NCBI RefSeq assembly: GCF_000063445.1
Contig: NC_009464.1
Location: 2,356,001-2,420,000 of the forward strand
DNA length: 64,000 nt
From: Methanocella arvoryzae MRE50
Lineage (GTDB): Archaea > Halobacteriota > Methanocellia > Methanocellales > Methanocellaceae
Direction of reading: 5' to 3'
In this document: positions 1-9,323 of the stretch, one piece after another
Numbering within the stretch: the stretch's first letter is position 1
Layout of the letters: every line of letters starts with the position of its first letter
Translations under genes and position numbers: made by a program
Notes under the pieces: generated by a model
Databases searched by the model: none
The model's input: only the letters and a program-made list of their open reading frames with translations
What the model was told of the DNA's origin: nothing

Positions 1-1345
1 GTTATAGATGTCCATGTCTTCAGGCAGGCCTACTCCATCGTCCCCGATGACCATGTCGATCCCTCTGGCATCCTCTTTCATATTCACCCACACTCTGCCT
101 TTTCTGCCCCCCGGAAAGGCGTGCTTGAACGAGTTGGAGATGATCTCGTTGACCAGCAGCCCGCAGTGGATGGCAGCGTCGACGTCGAGGAAGATGTCTT
201 TGATGTCGAGGTCGAAGCGGATCTGTTCCTGGGTGGCCCCGTACGAGTTGTACAGCGTGCCTGCGAGGCTGCGGACGTATTCGCCGAAGTCGATCTTGGA
301 CAGGGACTCGGACCTGTAGAGCTTTTCGTGCACCAGCGCCATCGACCGGACCCGGTTCTGGCAGTCCTTAAAAATGTGCAGGTCCCGGTCATCCTTAATG
401 TATGCGGACTGGAGGTTGAGGAGGCTGGAGATGATCTGCAGGTTGTTTTTTACCCTGTGGTGGATCTCTTTGAGGAGGACTTCCTTCTCTTTCAGCGAAT
501 TGTTAAGCTGTTCCTCGGCAGCTTTCCGGTCCGATATGTCACGGCTGGACAGTATAGCCCCCGTCAGTCTGCCTTCGTCGTCGTACAGCAGATCCCCTGC
601 CGCTTCCAGCCAGACGTAATGGCCGTCAGCGTGCCTGAACCGGAGCACGATCCTGCCGGGCAGCCCTTTGGACAGGTGTTCCTGAATCACCGCCGCCACT
701 CTAGGGGCATCCAGGGGGTGCATGTAGAACAGCGCTGGCTTTCCGATCATCTCCTCAGGCTTGTACCCCAGGACCCTTTCCGCAGAGGGGCTGATGTACT
801 GGTACCTGGCGGCGATGTCCGTGACGCTGACCACGTCCATCATGCTGTCGGTGATCATGCGGAGCCGCTTTTCGCTCTCTTTAAAGGCGGCCTCCAGCTT
901 TCTCTGCTCGGTGATGTCCTTGATGAAAATGCGCATCGCCCGGTTTTCGGGCAGATAGTAGATTGTTTCCTTGTAGATGAGACCGCCGATCTCACTCTCT
1001 TATATATGACCGCTCGCCGCTCTTTTCTAAATCGGCGATCACATTGTCGAGGTCTCGCAGGGCATGGTGCTTTATACCCTTCTTCGTCAGGTCCGGGAAC
1101 ACCTTTTTCGCCGCAGGGTTAAGGTACCTGAGCTCCCCCGACAAAGATATCTCTATAATGGGGTTGGGGTATTGTTCAGGAAATGATGCCAGGTTGAATA
1201 TTTCTGCATCGGCTTTTTTCCTGCTCTCCTCAGCATCCTTCAAGCTTTTGATCTGTTTTTTTAGCTCCTCGATCTCTGCAAGTAGCTGGTCTCTGTCGCG
1301 ATCATCTTTGCCCCCGCCTCTGGTAAAAAACGCGTCCAGCCCCAT
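1..1345 (-). pseudogene. PAS-domain sensor histidine kinase (HisKA_2 type), frameshifted and cut by the window edge
   Basis: Membrane-free sensor kinase of the HisKA_2 family, expected to autophosphorylate on histidine and signal to a response regulator. The start at 1345 (MGLDAFF) leads into a coiled coil (about residues 18-45), a degenerate PAS domain, a second PAS domain with the motif SVTDIAARYQYISPSA, then the phosphoacceptor region KEIHHRVKNNLQ (plus-strand 430-480) and the start of the HATPase domain, ending near the G-box GDDGVGLPEDM at the left edge. The frame breaks at 992 with TGA after SYIRE; the other frame resumes at once with EIGGLIYKETIYYLPENR. The break lies in a run of three AG units (plus-strand CTCTCT 995-1000); four units would restore one frame. 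No start codon lies at the junction, so two genes are unlikely. It is a real mutation or a sequence error; the C-terminus is outside the window. Confidence 0.8.
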
Positions 1346-1543
1346 GTAACTGTTATGTTACCCATACAATGATTATATCTTTTACTGTGTCCCCGCTGGC
1401 GGAATCACTTCAGACTGCTACAATTAAGGCTGATTGCAGGTCCGATACAGGCGCAGGTGCGGCGTCCTGAACCCTCTGTGCATTAACTTTTTCAAGCGTA
1501 TCTTTCGAAAAACCATAAGACAATACCTGTAAAATATGAGATC

Positions 1544-2578
1544 ATGGACGAATCCCCGCCCGACTGGGCCCGCTACCTCTTCTGGCTGATATCGGGCTGC
1601 CTGTCGGTTTTCTTCGCAGAGATCGTATCCGGGTCCTACCTGTTCCCTTACTTTACGTTCAGAGGCCTCTTTATCGTCCTGCCCGTCTATGCATCGCATA
1701 CCTTAGTGCTGGCTTATGTGGTATACCGGTTCGGAAAGCCGAGGCTCTACACCCTCTTTCTCGCCGGGGCCATCTTCGGGCTATATGAGGCCTACATTAC
1801 CAAGATCATATGGAACCCGCCCTGGGGCGAGGCGATCTGGCTCTTCCAGGGGGTCGCGGTGGTGGAAGCGATGGTACTGGTGCTGTTCTGGCATCCGCTC
1901 CTGTCTTTCATACTGGCGCTGTTCACCTCAGAGAGCCTCCTGTCCCGGTCCCGGGAAATCCTGTCCGGCCTGCCCCAGATGTTCTGGGGCCTCTTTGCGA
2001 CACCGTCCAGAACCTATCTGGTCATCTTCGGGGCAGCGCTGCTATGCGGGCTATACCAGGGTACTCTCGTACCGTCACCTCTCTATTCGATCGCCTCGAC
2101 AGTCGCCGCAGGCACCGTGCTCGGCATCCTCATTTTCGTCTACCGCCGCATGGGTCTCCACATGTACGACATCCGGAAGCTGCTCCCCACGCCGAAAGAG
2201 TTCATCATACTGATTGTGCTGCTGCTCTCTATGTACGCGATCTACGGGATAGCGGTAAGACGGGAAGCCCTGCCCGGCACTGTCCCGCAGCTGATCATCC
2301 TCGGCACTTACTTCCTGCTGTTCGGGCTGCTCTACCTGAGCCTGAAACGCTCCCGCAGGGTCCGGCTTCCCTCGCTGAACTTCCCCGTCAGGTTCTCGTG
2401 GCTGAAATACGCGGCTTTCTTCATCGCCACAGGCCTGGCCTCGGCGATCATGAGCCTCGCCGCATTCCGGGAGACCGCACACACGGCCTTCTGGTACGCC
2501 GGAATCGCCCTCGGCCTAATCCTCCTGGCGCTCTCCGCCATCGACCTGCTCCAGCGCCCTGAAACTTCCGGTCATTAG
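1544..2578 (+). CDS. polytopic membrane protein of unknown function
   Basis: A 344-residue hydrophobic protein with roughly nine to ten predicted membrane helices separated by short loops rich in Arg and Pro, for example around SRSREI (~130) and LKRSRRVRLPS (~265). There is no signal peptide beyond the first helix (about residues 12-30). I recognise no enzyme motif or transporter signature. The start ATG at 1544 is the first in frame after stops and precedes MDESPPDWARYLFWL, a short hydrophilic lead into helix 1. It is followed 41 bases later by a small gene on the same strand and may be cotranscribed with it. Function unknown; it could be a transporter, an assembly factor or a sensor domain. 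Confidence 0.7.
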   Translation: MDESPPDWARYLFWLISGCLSVFFAEIVSGSYLFPYFTFRGLFIVLPVYASHTLVLAYVVYRFGKPRLYTLFLAGAIFGLYEAYITKIIWNPPWGEAIWLFQGVAVVEAMVLVLFWHPLLSFILALFTSESLLSRSREILSGLPQMFWGLFATPSRTYLVIFGAALLCGLYQGTLVPSPLYSIASTVAAGTVLGILIFVYRRMGLHMYDIRKLLPTPKEFIILIVLLLSMYAIYGIAVRREALPGTVPQLIILGTYFLLFGLLYLSLKRSRRVRLPSLNFPVRFSWLKYAAFFIATGLASAIMSLAAFRETAHTAFWYAGIALGLILLALSAIDLLQRPETSGH

Positions 2579-2619
2579 CTATATCACGCCCCCGGAAGAC
2601 CGGAAACTGGTGTTTCACC

Positions 2620-2850
2620 ATGATGGAGCCGCCCAGACTGCCGAAGTACGACGAAAAAGACCCGAGGTACCACACGGCCCGGATCAGGAACATGTTCGGG
2701 GACATGATCGACCATCTCCGCAAGGACGTCAAAATCGTGGACGACCCCAGGGCCAGGGCTATGTACGAAACCAGCGCCGAAGTCCTCCGGGGCCTCCAGA
2801 AAGCGTTCGAGATATATGAGGAAGGGAAAGAAGACCCATGGCGGCGCTGA
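2620..2850 (+). CDS. small hypothetical protein, 76 aa
   Basis: A hydrophilic, charged 76-residue protein (start MMEPPRLPKYDEKDPRYHT) predicted to be mostly helical from about residue 20 on, with a conserved-looking sequence ARIRNMFGDMIDHL and an acidic/basic tail EEGKEDPWRR. No known domain is recognised. It lies 41 bases after the upstream membrane protein gene on the same strand and is closed by a hairpin at 2889-2903, which supports a two-gene unit. A second ATG directly follows the first, so the start could be 2623. Codon use resembles the neighbours, with third positions mostly G or C. Confidence 0.6.
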   Translation: MMEPPRLPKYDEKDPRYHTARIRNMFGDMIDHLRKDVKIVDDPRARAMYETSAEVLRGLQKAFEIYEEGKEDPWRR

Positions 2851-2888
2851 CCGCCTTCGGCGGCCAGAGAGTGCAGGTGTGTCGTTTT

Positions 2889-2903
2889 CGAGCCTTCGGC
2901 TCG
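2889..2903 (+). terminator. stem-loop CGAGCC-TTC-GGCTCG
   Basis: Perfect 6-bp stem with a TTC loop, followed by GGCTTTTGCG, located 38 bases after the small gene ending at 2850 and before the next promoter. The position fits a transcription end. The same GAGCC-TTC-GGCTC core recurs at 15874-15886. Confidence 0.5.
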
Positions 2904-2980
2904 GGCTTTTGCGTCGCAGGAGAAGAAAGCATGACGTGCAAAGCAAAGAAATATTAACCCAGAGCTTATATTGAGGAACC

Positions 2981-3460
2981 ATGCTCGAGAGACTCAGGAC
3001 CATCGCGGATTATCAGTTTGGTAAAGGGGCAGGTGAAGCTCTTTTCCCCGAAGGGGTGAAATTTATCTTGTCCCGGACGGGCAGGGTGCGCCAGATTGTT
3101 CTGGGTAACCGGCGCATCGCCACAGTCCGGGCTAACGACGGGTTCCTGATCCTGAGCGCCTACGGCGGGGAGAGGCTCAAGCCAGTGCTCCCGTTCCCGC
3201 AGAAGCGGGTCATCATGAACGACGATGCCGCGCCCTTCGTGGCGAAAGGCAAGACTGCCTTCTGCAAATTCGTCCTCGACTGCGACCCCGAGATAAGGGC
3301 GATGGAAGAGATACTGCTCGTGGACAAGGACGACAACTTCCTCGCCACCGGCCAGGCGCTGCTCTCTGCGGCGGAGATCAAGGCCTTTAAGAGAGGCACC
3401 GCAGTCCACGTCCGGTACGCGGTAAAAGGCAAGGACATGGGCGCCGAGCCTGCCGAATAA
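2981..3460 (+). CDS. PUA-domain RNA-binding protein
   Basis: A 159-residue soluble protein. The C-terminal half (about residues 80-150) looks like a PUA domain: FVLDCDPEIRAMEEILLVDKDDNFLATGQALLSAAEI has the usual signature of an RNA-binding PUA fold in which a strand-turn segment (D..L.ATGQA.) contacts the acceptor stem of structured RNA. The N-terminal half resembles the pre-PUA region of archaeal stand-alone PUA proteins. The family is known to bind tRNA or rRNA, but the target here cannot be read from sequence. ATG at 2981 follows an AT-rich stretch (TTAACCCAG..TTATATTGAGG) that could hold the promoter. It is a single gene, with a new promoter immediately downstream. Confidence 0.7.
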   Translation: MLERLRTIADYQFGKGAGEALFPEGVKFILSRTGRVRQIVLGNRRIATVRANDGFLILSAYGGERLKPVLPFPQKRVIMNDDAAPFVAKGKTAFCKFVLDCDPEIRAMEEILLVDKDDNFLATGQALLSAAEIKAFKRGTAVHVRYAVKGKDMGAEPAE

Positions 3461-3499
3461 TTGCTTTTATAAGTGACTGTTGACCTTTCGTTAGAGAAA

Positions 3500-3511
3500 C
3501 TATATTTAAAC
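3500..3511 (+). promoter_or_regulatory. TATA box for the first propeller receptor
   Basis: CTATATTTAAAC is centred about 28 bases before the ATG at 3533, the archaeal TATA-to-start distance, so the mRNA is probably leaderless or nearly so. Confidence 0.6.
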
Positions 3512-3532
3512 ACCAAGTCACTATTGTCATAG

Positions 3533-5773
3533 ATGAGATCGATGAGGAAACCCTATCTATTTGAGGCGCTATTGTTAGTGCTCCTCGTCGTTCTGCTCGG
3601 GGCCATGTACCTGTTGATCGCGACTACTCCCGAGAACGTGACCGGATGGTCATTCCAGGGCACGGACCGGGTACAGTACATGACCGTCGGGGAGAACGAT
3701 ACGCTCTATGCCTTCAGGAGCGACGGCATCTACGCCATAGATCGCGACGGCGACCTCGTCTGGGACTACCACGTTCCTCCACAGTGGAAAATCTTGAACA
3801 CATGGGACCGGTCTGCTGCCGGCACGGCCGGCACTCCGAGGTCTGGCTCGACCATCGAGTCCTACCCGGTGTCCGACACGGAAGCAGGCAACCTCTATGT
3901 GCTCGCCCTCCCTAACGTAACTGCAGAGAGCCTCAAGCTCCAGTACTACCAGAACAGGTCCCCCTACATAGCGCTCGACTCCGCGGTACTCTCGATCTCC
4001 GAAAAAGGCACGCTCCAGTGGGAGCTGCCGATCACTCTCATGGTGCCCTCGGCCGACGTGCTGAGCATCGCTGACCTCAACCAGTTAGTCCTGACCCGGC
4101 CCGTGGCCATTCAGGCCTCGGGAGACCGGGTGTACGTGTTCCACGACTACACGGAAACGGTAGTCGACACAGCCGGCCAGGTGCTCTTCGAGCTGACCGG
4201 CGTGGCCGCCCCGGCCTCAGTGGATGAAGAGGGCCACATCTTCATCGTCCGTGCCCAGGAGCCTTCGACTCCCCGGGCTAATGACCCCGGCTACATGATA
4301 CCCTCGGGCATCGTCGAGGGGTACGATCAGAGCGGCCAGCACATATGGACCCGGGACGTACACGAAAACGTGATCCCGCAGTACCTGGCAGAGGACATCT
4401 GGCAGGAATTCAACTCTCTGCCGCTCTACAAGAATCACACTCTCTACGTACCGCTCGACAACGGCATCGTAGCCCTCGACAGCATGGGCCGGACCCTGTG
4501 GTGGAAATACCTCCCCGGCGGCCCGTACGTGATGTTCGAGCTGATGCCCGTGGACGACGAAGGGAACGTGTACATGAGGAGCGTCAACCCCGCGACCTCG
4601 TCGAGTTCCTACCTGTTCGTCATCGGGCCGGACGGATGGTCGCACTACGCGCCCTCGCTGTACGTCGACCAGTACGACAGCCTCAGACACACCGCAGCAA
4701 AGAACGGCATCGTCTACAACATCGACCGGACCTCGTTCAACCAGGTCAGGAGCCTGCATGACCTGCAGACCCTGATGGTCACCGCCTACGATGTGAAAAA
4801 CAGCACCTCCCTCTGGCACTATGTGCTGCCCCTGCAGTACAGGACGGAAGTGCTGCTCAACAGCAGCAACGTCAACGACATCATGAAGGGCATGTACGCC
4901 AGCTATCCCGCCGCGTATTCGAACCCGGCAGCAGCAGGCACCACTGGTAAGGCTCTCAAGCCCGCCGGCTGGCCCGAGATCAGCATCTACCCGGGCAACG
5001 ACGTGGTCTACATCAACTTCCGCAGCACCAACTATGAAGGGCCGATCGTGCTCAACAAGTCCCGGGCAGTCTTCTCCAGCGGCATCTACGCTTTAGATAA
5101 TGATGGCAAACTGGTCTGGGATAAGGCGCTGAGCGCACCGGTGACCTCAGCAACCGCCAACAACAGCACAATCTACTATGCCACCGGAGACGGCAGGATC
5201 TTCGGCACCACCGTCAACACCGTAGTAGGCGGCATAGCCCTGCTCGCCATCGGAGCGGTCCTCTTCAAGTTCCTCGGCTTCGGCACCGTCGCCCGGGCCA
5301 GAAACCGGCTGGACAAGAACGACAACCGGAATGCTGTCCTGCAGTACATCGTCCGCAACCCCGGCTGCACCGCAGTAGACATCGGCAAAGACATGGGCCT
5401 CAACGTGGGCACGATACGCTACCATTTATTGATTCTGACGATCAACCACAAGATCGTGGAGCATAAGGATGACAAGTACCTCCGGTACTTCACCAACTCC
5501 AACAGCTACAGCATGGCAGAGCGCACCATCATCTCCCTCATGAAGAGAGAGCCCATGTGGCGGGTGCTGTCAGCGCTGGCCGAGAAGCCGGGAATGTCCA
5601 ACGTAGAAATTTCGAGGGAGATGAACATCTCCACCGGCGCCGCCAGCAGGCACATGACCGAGCTGTTCCAGAAGGGGATCGTTACTAAGACTCCGATGGA
5701 CGACCGCGGGTTCGCCTACGCTATCAAGGATGAGTACAAAGAGTATGTGCTCCGGATGATCGAAAGGCTATAA
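3533..5773 (+). CDS. transmembrane one-component regulator: extracytoplasmic PQQ-like propeller plus two cytoplasmic winged helices
   Basis: A 746-residue membrane-spanning regulator. Residues 10-31 form an uncleaved signal anchor (MRKPYLFEALLL then a Leu/Val helix). Residues 32 to about 560 carry repeated beta-propeller blades with the PQQ-like repeat pattern (DTLYAFRSDGIYAIDRDGDLVWDY; TLYVPLDNGIVALDSMGRTLWW; GIYALDNDGKLVWDK) and many N-glycosylation sequons, as expected outside the cell. A second helix lies at about 562-582 (VGGIALLAIGAVLFKFLGFG). The tail (583-746) holds two winged helices: wHTH1 with NVGTIRYHLLIL and wHTH2 with NVEISREMNISTGAASRHM. This implies that binding of something outside is passed directly to DNA binding inside. 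The ligand and targets are unknown. Paralogues lie at 6170 and 10967. An alternative start is ATG 3542. Confidence 0.85.
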   Translation: MRSMRKPYLFEALLLVLLVVLLGAMYLLIATTPENVTGWSFQGTDRVQYMTVGENDTLYAFRSDGIYAIDRDGDLVWDYHVPPQWKILNTWDRSAAGTAGTPRSGSTIESYPVSDTEAGNLYVLALPNVTAESLKLQYYQNRSPYIALDSAVLSISEKGTLQWELPITLMVPSADVLSIADLNQLVLTRPVAIQASGDRVYVFHDYTETVVDTAGQVLFELTGVAAPASVDEEGHIFIVRAQEPSTPRANDPGYMIPSGIVEGYDQSGQHIWTRDVHENVIPQYLAEDIWQEFNSLPLYKNHTLYVPLDNGIVALDSMGRTLWWKYLPGGPYVMFELMPVDDEGNVYMRSVNPATSSSSYLFVIGPDGWSHYAPSLYVDQYDSLRHTAAKNGIVYNIDRTSFNQVRSLHDLQTLMVTAYDVKNSTSLWHYVLPLQYRTEVLLNSSNVNDIMKGMYASYPAAYSNPAAAGTTGKALKPAGWPEISIYPGNDVVYINFRSTNYEGPIVLNKSRAVFSSGIYALDNDGKLVWDKALSAPVTSATANNSTIYYATGDGRIFGTTVNTVVGGIALLAIGAVLFKFLGFGTVARARNRLDKNDNRNAVLQYIVRNPGCTAVDIGKDMGLNVGTIRYHLLILTINHKIVEHKDDKYLRYFTNSNSYSMAERTIISLMKREPMWRVLSALAEKPGMSNVEISREMNISTGAASRHMTELFQKGIVTKTPMDDRGFAYAIKDEYKEYVLRMIERL

Positions 5774-5787
5774 CCCTTTTTACTTTT

Positions 5788-6072
5788 TTGCTAACGTGTG
5801 ACAGCAACACGATCGCTGCACTGTGCCATGCCAATCCTCACAGATTCTGCAGATTAAGACCGATAGCAGAGATAACGATCGATTCCGCGGATGTACCCGG
5901 CATCACCAACGCTGAGATCGCCCGGGAACTGGACCTGCCCGACAGCCTGATCAGCCGGTACCTGAAAGAGTTGCTGGAGAAGGGTATCGTGGAGAAGCCG
6001 GGGAGCGGTAGTGCTTACCAGCTTACCGATATGTGCCAGACCACTATCAGCAGGGTAGCAGAATTGCTCTGA
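5788..6072 (+). pseudogene. winged-helix remnant of a propeller receptor
   Basis: An open frame of 94 codons with only a TTG start. Its end, VPGITNAEIARELDLPDSLI then SRYLKELLEKGIVEKP, matches the second winged helix of the neighbouring receptors (KPGMSNVEISREMN...SRHMTELFQKGIVTK) and it stops at the same place in the fold. There is no membrane helix, no propeller and no first winged helix. The bases just before it (AACGTGTGACAGCAAC) resemble the promoter shared by the 6170 and 10967 genes. I read it as what is left after deletion of a tandem duplicate; a functional small DNA-binding protein is possible but less likely because no good start is present. Confidence 0.55.
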
Positions 6073-6120
6073 CTCTCCCGGCAGTCAGGTCCTGCCTCCT
6101 TCCGGAGTCCCAACCTTTTG

Positions 6121-6141
6121 TGACAGAACCCTTATTTAAGC
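6121..6141 (+). promoter_or_regulatory. promoter of second receptor (AGAACCC + TTATTTAAG)
   Basis: TGACAGAACC followed by CTTATTTAAGC. The same 21 bases occur without a mismatch at 10917-10937 before the third receptor. CTTATTTAAG is the TATA box and AGAACCC sits where BRE or an operator would be. Distance from TATA centre to ATG is about 35 in both. Confidence 0.65.
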
Positions 6142-6169
6142 TATCCCCTACTACTCTTCTGTGAAAGGT

Positions 6170-8584
6170 ATGAAAAGAGGGCATATCTTCGAGCTATCCC
6201 TGGTGCTGGCAATTTTTGTGCTCGCCTGCCTGCTGTACGTGCTTACGGTCCCGCCGGAACCAGTCGTCATCGGCTGGAGCAACAACACTGGCTGGAGCCC
6301 TGACTACATGACAGTCGGCAGCAACGATACCCTCTACGAGTTCAAGGGTAACGAGATCAGGGCGATCAGCAGCGATGGTAACTTTTTATGGTCCCTGGAT
6401 GTTCCCTCTGAGTGGAGTGTGCTAAACAACTACAATTTGCCCGGAAATACCCCTGAAGGCTATGGTTACTTCCTGAACAGCTACCCTGTCATGGCCGAAA
6501 GCGACGGTTCGCTTTACCTGTTTGCCTTCAAACGGCTCACCTGGCAGGAGATCAACTCGGAATACGGAAACACAACAACGCTCACGATCGTCTACGATAA
6601 CACAACAAACATCTTTTCCGTGCCGGCCGACCATTACCTGAGCCAGCCTGGCAAGGTCCTCAAGATCTCGAGCGAAGGCCGCGTCGAGTGGGAGTATCAG
6701 TTTAACATGACTCTGTCAAAAAATCGTATCTGTGGCCTGAGCGACCCCCGCTACTATTACTTCGAACATCCTGTAAAGATCACCGAGCGAGCGGGCAAAA
6801 TCTACTTCTTCCACGATAACACCGAAGATGTGCTGGACCCGGACGGCCGGCTGCTATTCAGCATCAGGAACCTCTCAAGCCCCGGAGTCATCGACAATAC
6901 AGGACGCATCTACGCTGTTCAAGGTACCCGGCTGGAGGTCGTGGATAACGCCGTTGTGGCAGCTAACGGCCAGCCGCTGGAGGCAGAAAACGAAGACTGG
7001 TACGCCTGGAAGTTTGCTTCCGATCCTGCTTCGCTCCTCCCCACAGGTACGCTGCAAGCCTGGGACGCAGAAGGAAAGTTCCTCTGGAGCACAGACATCG
7101 GCGAACCCGCCATCTGTCCGGTGTTCAGGTACGATGTCTGGGAGAAGTACTATTCCTTGCCGCTATACACTAATGGCACTATTTACGTACCGATCGACAA
7201 CGGTGTCACCGCAGTGAGCCCGGAGGGTAAGGTCCTGTGGAGCTATACAGAGCCAGCTGGCGAATACCTCCTGTACGAGGTCATGCCGCTTGATAGCAAA
7301 GGCAACATTTACCTGAGAAAGGCCTATCCCGCCAAAACCAATGCCGCCTTCTTAAAACTCTCCTGCCTGACCATCGTCGGACCTGACGGGAAAGCCAGTG
7401 CAGATCGCTGGCCCTTTTACCAGAGCGACCCTGTCGATGACTTGATAGAGGCGCCTCTGGTGATCAGCGGATACGATGGGATAGTATATGCGACCGGCGC
7501 GAGCAAGAGCTTCGGCCTGAACCTGATTGAAAGTGGAGTTTTCAACGAAATATATGCGACGAAAAGTTATCCGGCTGATACGATAACGGCTTATGACGTA
7601 AAGAATGGCACGGCACTCTGGCATTTCACCGTACCCCTGGCCGATGTCCATGCCCTGACGCTGAACCGGGAAAACATCCCCACTATTATCGAGCAAAATT
7701 CCTGGGCTATAGGGGAGCTCAACGGGAGCAGCTATGTTTTCGGTGATCGCGTGACCGAGCGGTATACTTTAAAGTGTTTTTACTTGAATAACATAGCGAT
7801 ACTGCGCGGTACCGACACCATTTACGTAAATTACTACTTTTCGGTGTCTGAAGCACCCTACATCCTCAACGTGTCTCGGTGCGTCTACGCCAAAGGCCTG
7901 TACGCGCTCGATGACCACGGCAAGCTGCTCTGGAAGCAGCCGATCGACGGCTTCGTGACCGGTACGGCCGTAAACAACAGCACTATCTACTACCGGACCA
8001 GCGACGGCACTGTCGGTAAAGGGACTGTGAACATAGCTGCCGGGATGGCACTTGCTGCTATAGCCTATCTTATTTTACGCTTCTTCATGATAGGCGCGGT
8101 ATCCCGGGCGAAGAGCCAGCTCGACCGTAACGAGAACAGGAATCAGGTCCTGAACTATGTCACCGCTCGCCCTGGCAGCACCGCTAATGAGATCTGCCGG
8201 GGGCTGGGCATGAACCTCGGCACGATCAGGTATCACCTGCTCATCCTCTCGCTGAACCACCGTATAGTATCGCACCCGGACGGAGATAAGTACGTACGCT
8301 ACTTCAAGAACTCAGGCACTTTTACGGCAGAAGAGCAGTCCCTGCACTCGCTGATGCGCAGGGAGCCCGTGAGAAGGACGCTGCAAATACTCGCGGAAAA
8401 GCCCGGCATCTCCGGCAGCGAGCTATCCCGGGAGCTGGGGGTATCTGATACAGCGGCATACAGGCACGTGAACCTCCTGGTTGAAAAAGGCATCGTCATC
8501 AAGGGAGCTGGCGTAGAACGGGGTGTAGGATACACCATCAAGGCCGAGTACGTGCCATTCGTTACCCGCACATCGGAGAAGTAA
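6170..8584 (+). CDS. transmembrane one-component regulator: propeller plus two winged helices (paralogue 2)
   Basis: An 804-residue paralogue of the 3533 and 10967 products. ATG 6170 (MKRGHIFELSLV) is chosen over GTG 6161 because it aligns with MKKAHTFELTIV of the third copy and keeps the same promoter distance. Anchor helix about 8-28; propeller ectodomain about 30-615 with blade repeats such as DTLYEFKGNEIRAISSDGNF, TIYVPIDNGVTAVSPEGKVLW and GLYALDDHGKLLWKQ; many NxS/T sequons; second helix about 618-640; wHTH1 about 655-710 (NLGTIRYHLLIL, the same core as its paralogues); wHTH2 about 728-795 (SGSELSRELGVSDTAAYRHV). The joining segment RAKSQLDRNENRNQ is conserved in all copies. The role is inferred: sensing outside, gene control inside. 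The ectodomains have diverged far more than the cytoplasmic parts, which suggests different ligands. Confidence 0.85.
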   Translation: MKRGHIFELSLVLAIFVLACLLYVLTVPPEPVVIGWSNNTGWSPDYMTVGSNDTLYEFKGNEIRAISSDGNFLWSLDVPSEWSVLNNYNLPGNTPEGYGYFLNSYPVMAESDGSLYLFAFKRLTWQEINSEYGNTTTLTIVYDNTTNIFSVPADHYLSQPGKVLKISSEGRVEWEYQFNMTLSKNRICGLSDPRYYYFEHPVKITERAGKIYFFHDNTEDVLDPDGRLLFSIRNLSSPGVIDNTGRIYAVQGTRLEVVDNAVVAANGQPLEAENEDWYAWKFASDPASLLPTGTLQAWDAEGKFLWSTDIGEPAICPVFRYDVWEKYYSLPLYTNGTIYVPIDNGVTAVSPEGKVLWSYTEPAGEYLLYEVMPLDSKGNIYLRKAYPAKTNAAFLKLSCLTIVGPDGKASADRWPFYQSDPVDDLIEAPLVISGYDGIVYATGASKSFGLNLIESGVFNEIYATKSYPADTITAYDVKNGTALWHFTVPLADVHALTLNRENIPTIIEQNSWAIGELNGSSYVFGDRVTERYTLKCFYLNNIAILRGTDTIYVNYYFSVSEAPYILNVSRCVYAKGLYALDDHGKLLWKQPIDGFVTGTAVNNSTIYYRTSDGTVGKGTVNIAAGMALAAIAYLILRFFMIGAVSRAKSQLDRNENRNQVLNYVTARPGSTANEICRGLGMNLGTIRYHLLILSLNHRIVSHPDGDKYVRYFKNSGTFTAEEQSLHSLMRREPVRRTLQILAEKPGISGSELSRELGVSDTAAYRHVNLLVEKGIVIKGAGVERGVGYTIKAEYVPFVTRTSEK

Positions 8585-8646
8585 TTCTCATTATCGAATA
8601 CTCCGATCAATACTTGGTGAGAGACTCAGCGCTTAAGCCGTCACCC

Positions 8647-9312
8647 CTACCCCACCCTCTTAAAGTCTATAAACCCTCGCTCCACGTCTGTGCCAATCAG
8701 CTGCACCCGGAGCATCTGGCCCACGTCCACGCCTTCGTAGCCCCGCTCCAGCTTGCCCTCTACGGGCGGGCTCAGGATGCGGACCCAGGTCCCATGCTCG
8801 GTGACGCCGGTGACGAGGGCGTCGAAGCGCTCTCCTATCATAGGCTCGAGAAGCATGGCGGCCGCAGATTTTTTCACCTGGCGCTCGACTTTCTTCGCGG
8901 CGTCCTCCGCCTCAGTACAGTGGTTCGCGAGCGCTTCCAGCTCATCCTTCTCATAGGGCGAAGGTTTCCCTGCAAAGGCAGCTTTGAGCAGCCGCTGGGT
9001 GATCAGGTCCGGGTACCGGCGGTTCGGGGCGGTGGAGTGGGCGTATTCCTTGACGGCGAGTCCGAAGTGGCCGGCGGTGTCCTCTCCCGGAAGCTGGAGG
9101 ACGTATTCCCCGGAGCCCAGCAGCTTGATGATGCTGAGCGACAGATCAGGAAACCTCACGGGATCGGCAATCCTGGCGGCGGACAGGAATTGCGTCAGAG
9201 CCTGTGCGTCAGGCTTCTCCGGCAACAGGAAGTTCTGCTCGGCGGCGAGCTCGGTGATCCGGTCCCAGCGCTTGGGCTTGCGGACCATCCGCTCGGGCAG
9301 CGTGAGGCCGGC
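8647..9312 (-). pseudogene. RNase II/R (RNB) family, C-terminal fragment
   Basis: The open frame (MVRKPKRWDRITELA from 9288; readable back to a TAA just above 9312) matches only the second half of the RNB exoribonuclease catalytic domain, including HSTAPNRRYPDLITQRLL, the counterpart of the family motif TSPIRRYPDL, followed by a C-terminal S1-like beta domain (GERFDALVTGVTEHGTWVRI). The aspartate cluster that binds magnesium lies in the first half of the RNB domain and is missing, so exonuclease activity is not expected. The break coincides with the left arm of a palindromic repeat element (9324-9571). It is most easily explained as a gene cut by insertion or recombination at that element. 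The plus-strand frames over it are antisense shadows. Confidence 0.7.
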
Positions 9313-9323
9313 TTAGTCAATCG

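Noticed and set aside
121-1122. Long plus-strand open frame over the kinase
   Set aside because: It is the antisense of the PAS/HisKA_2 coding sequence; the minus strand gives clear domain motifs and the plus-strand product shows none.
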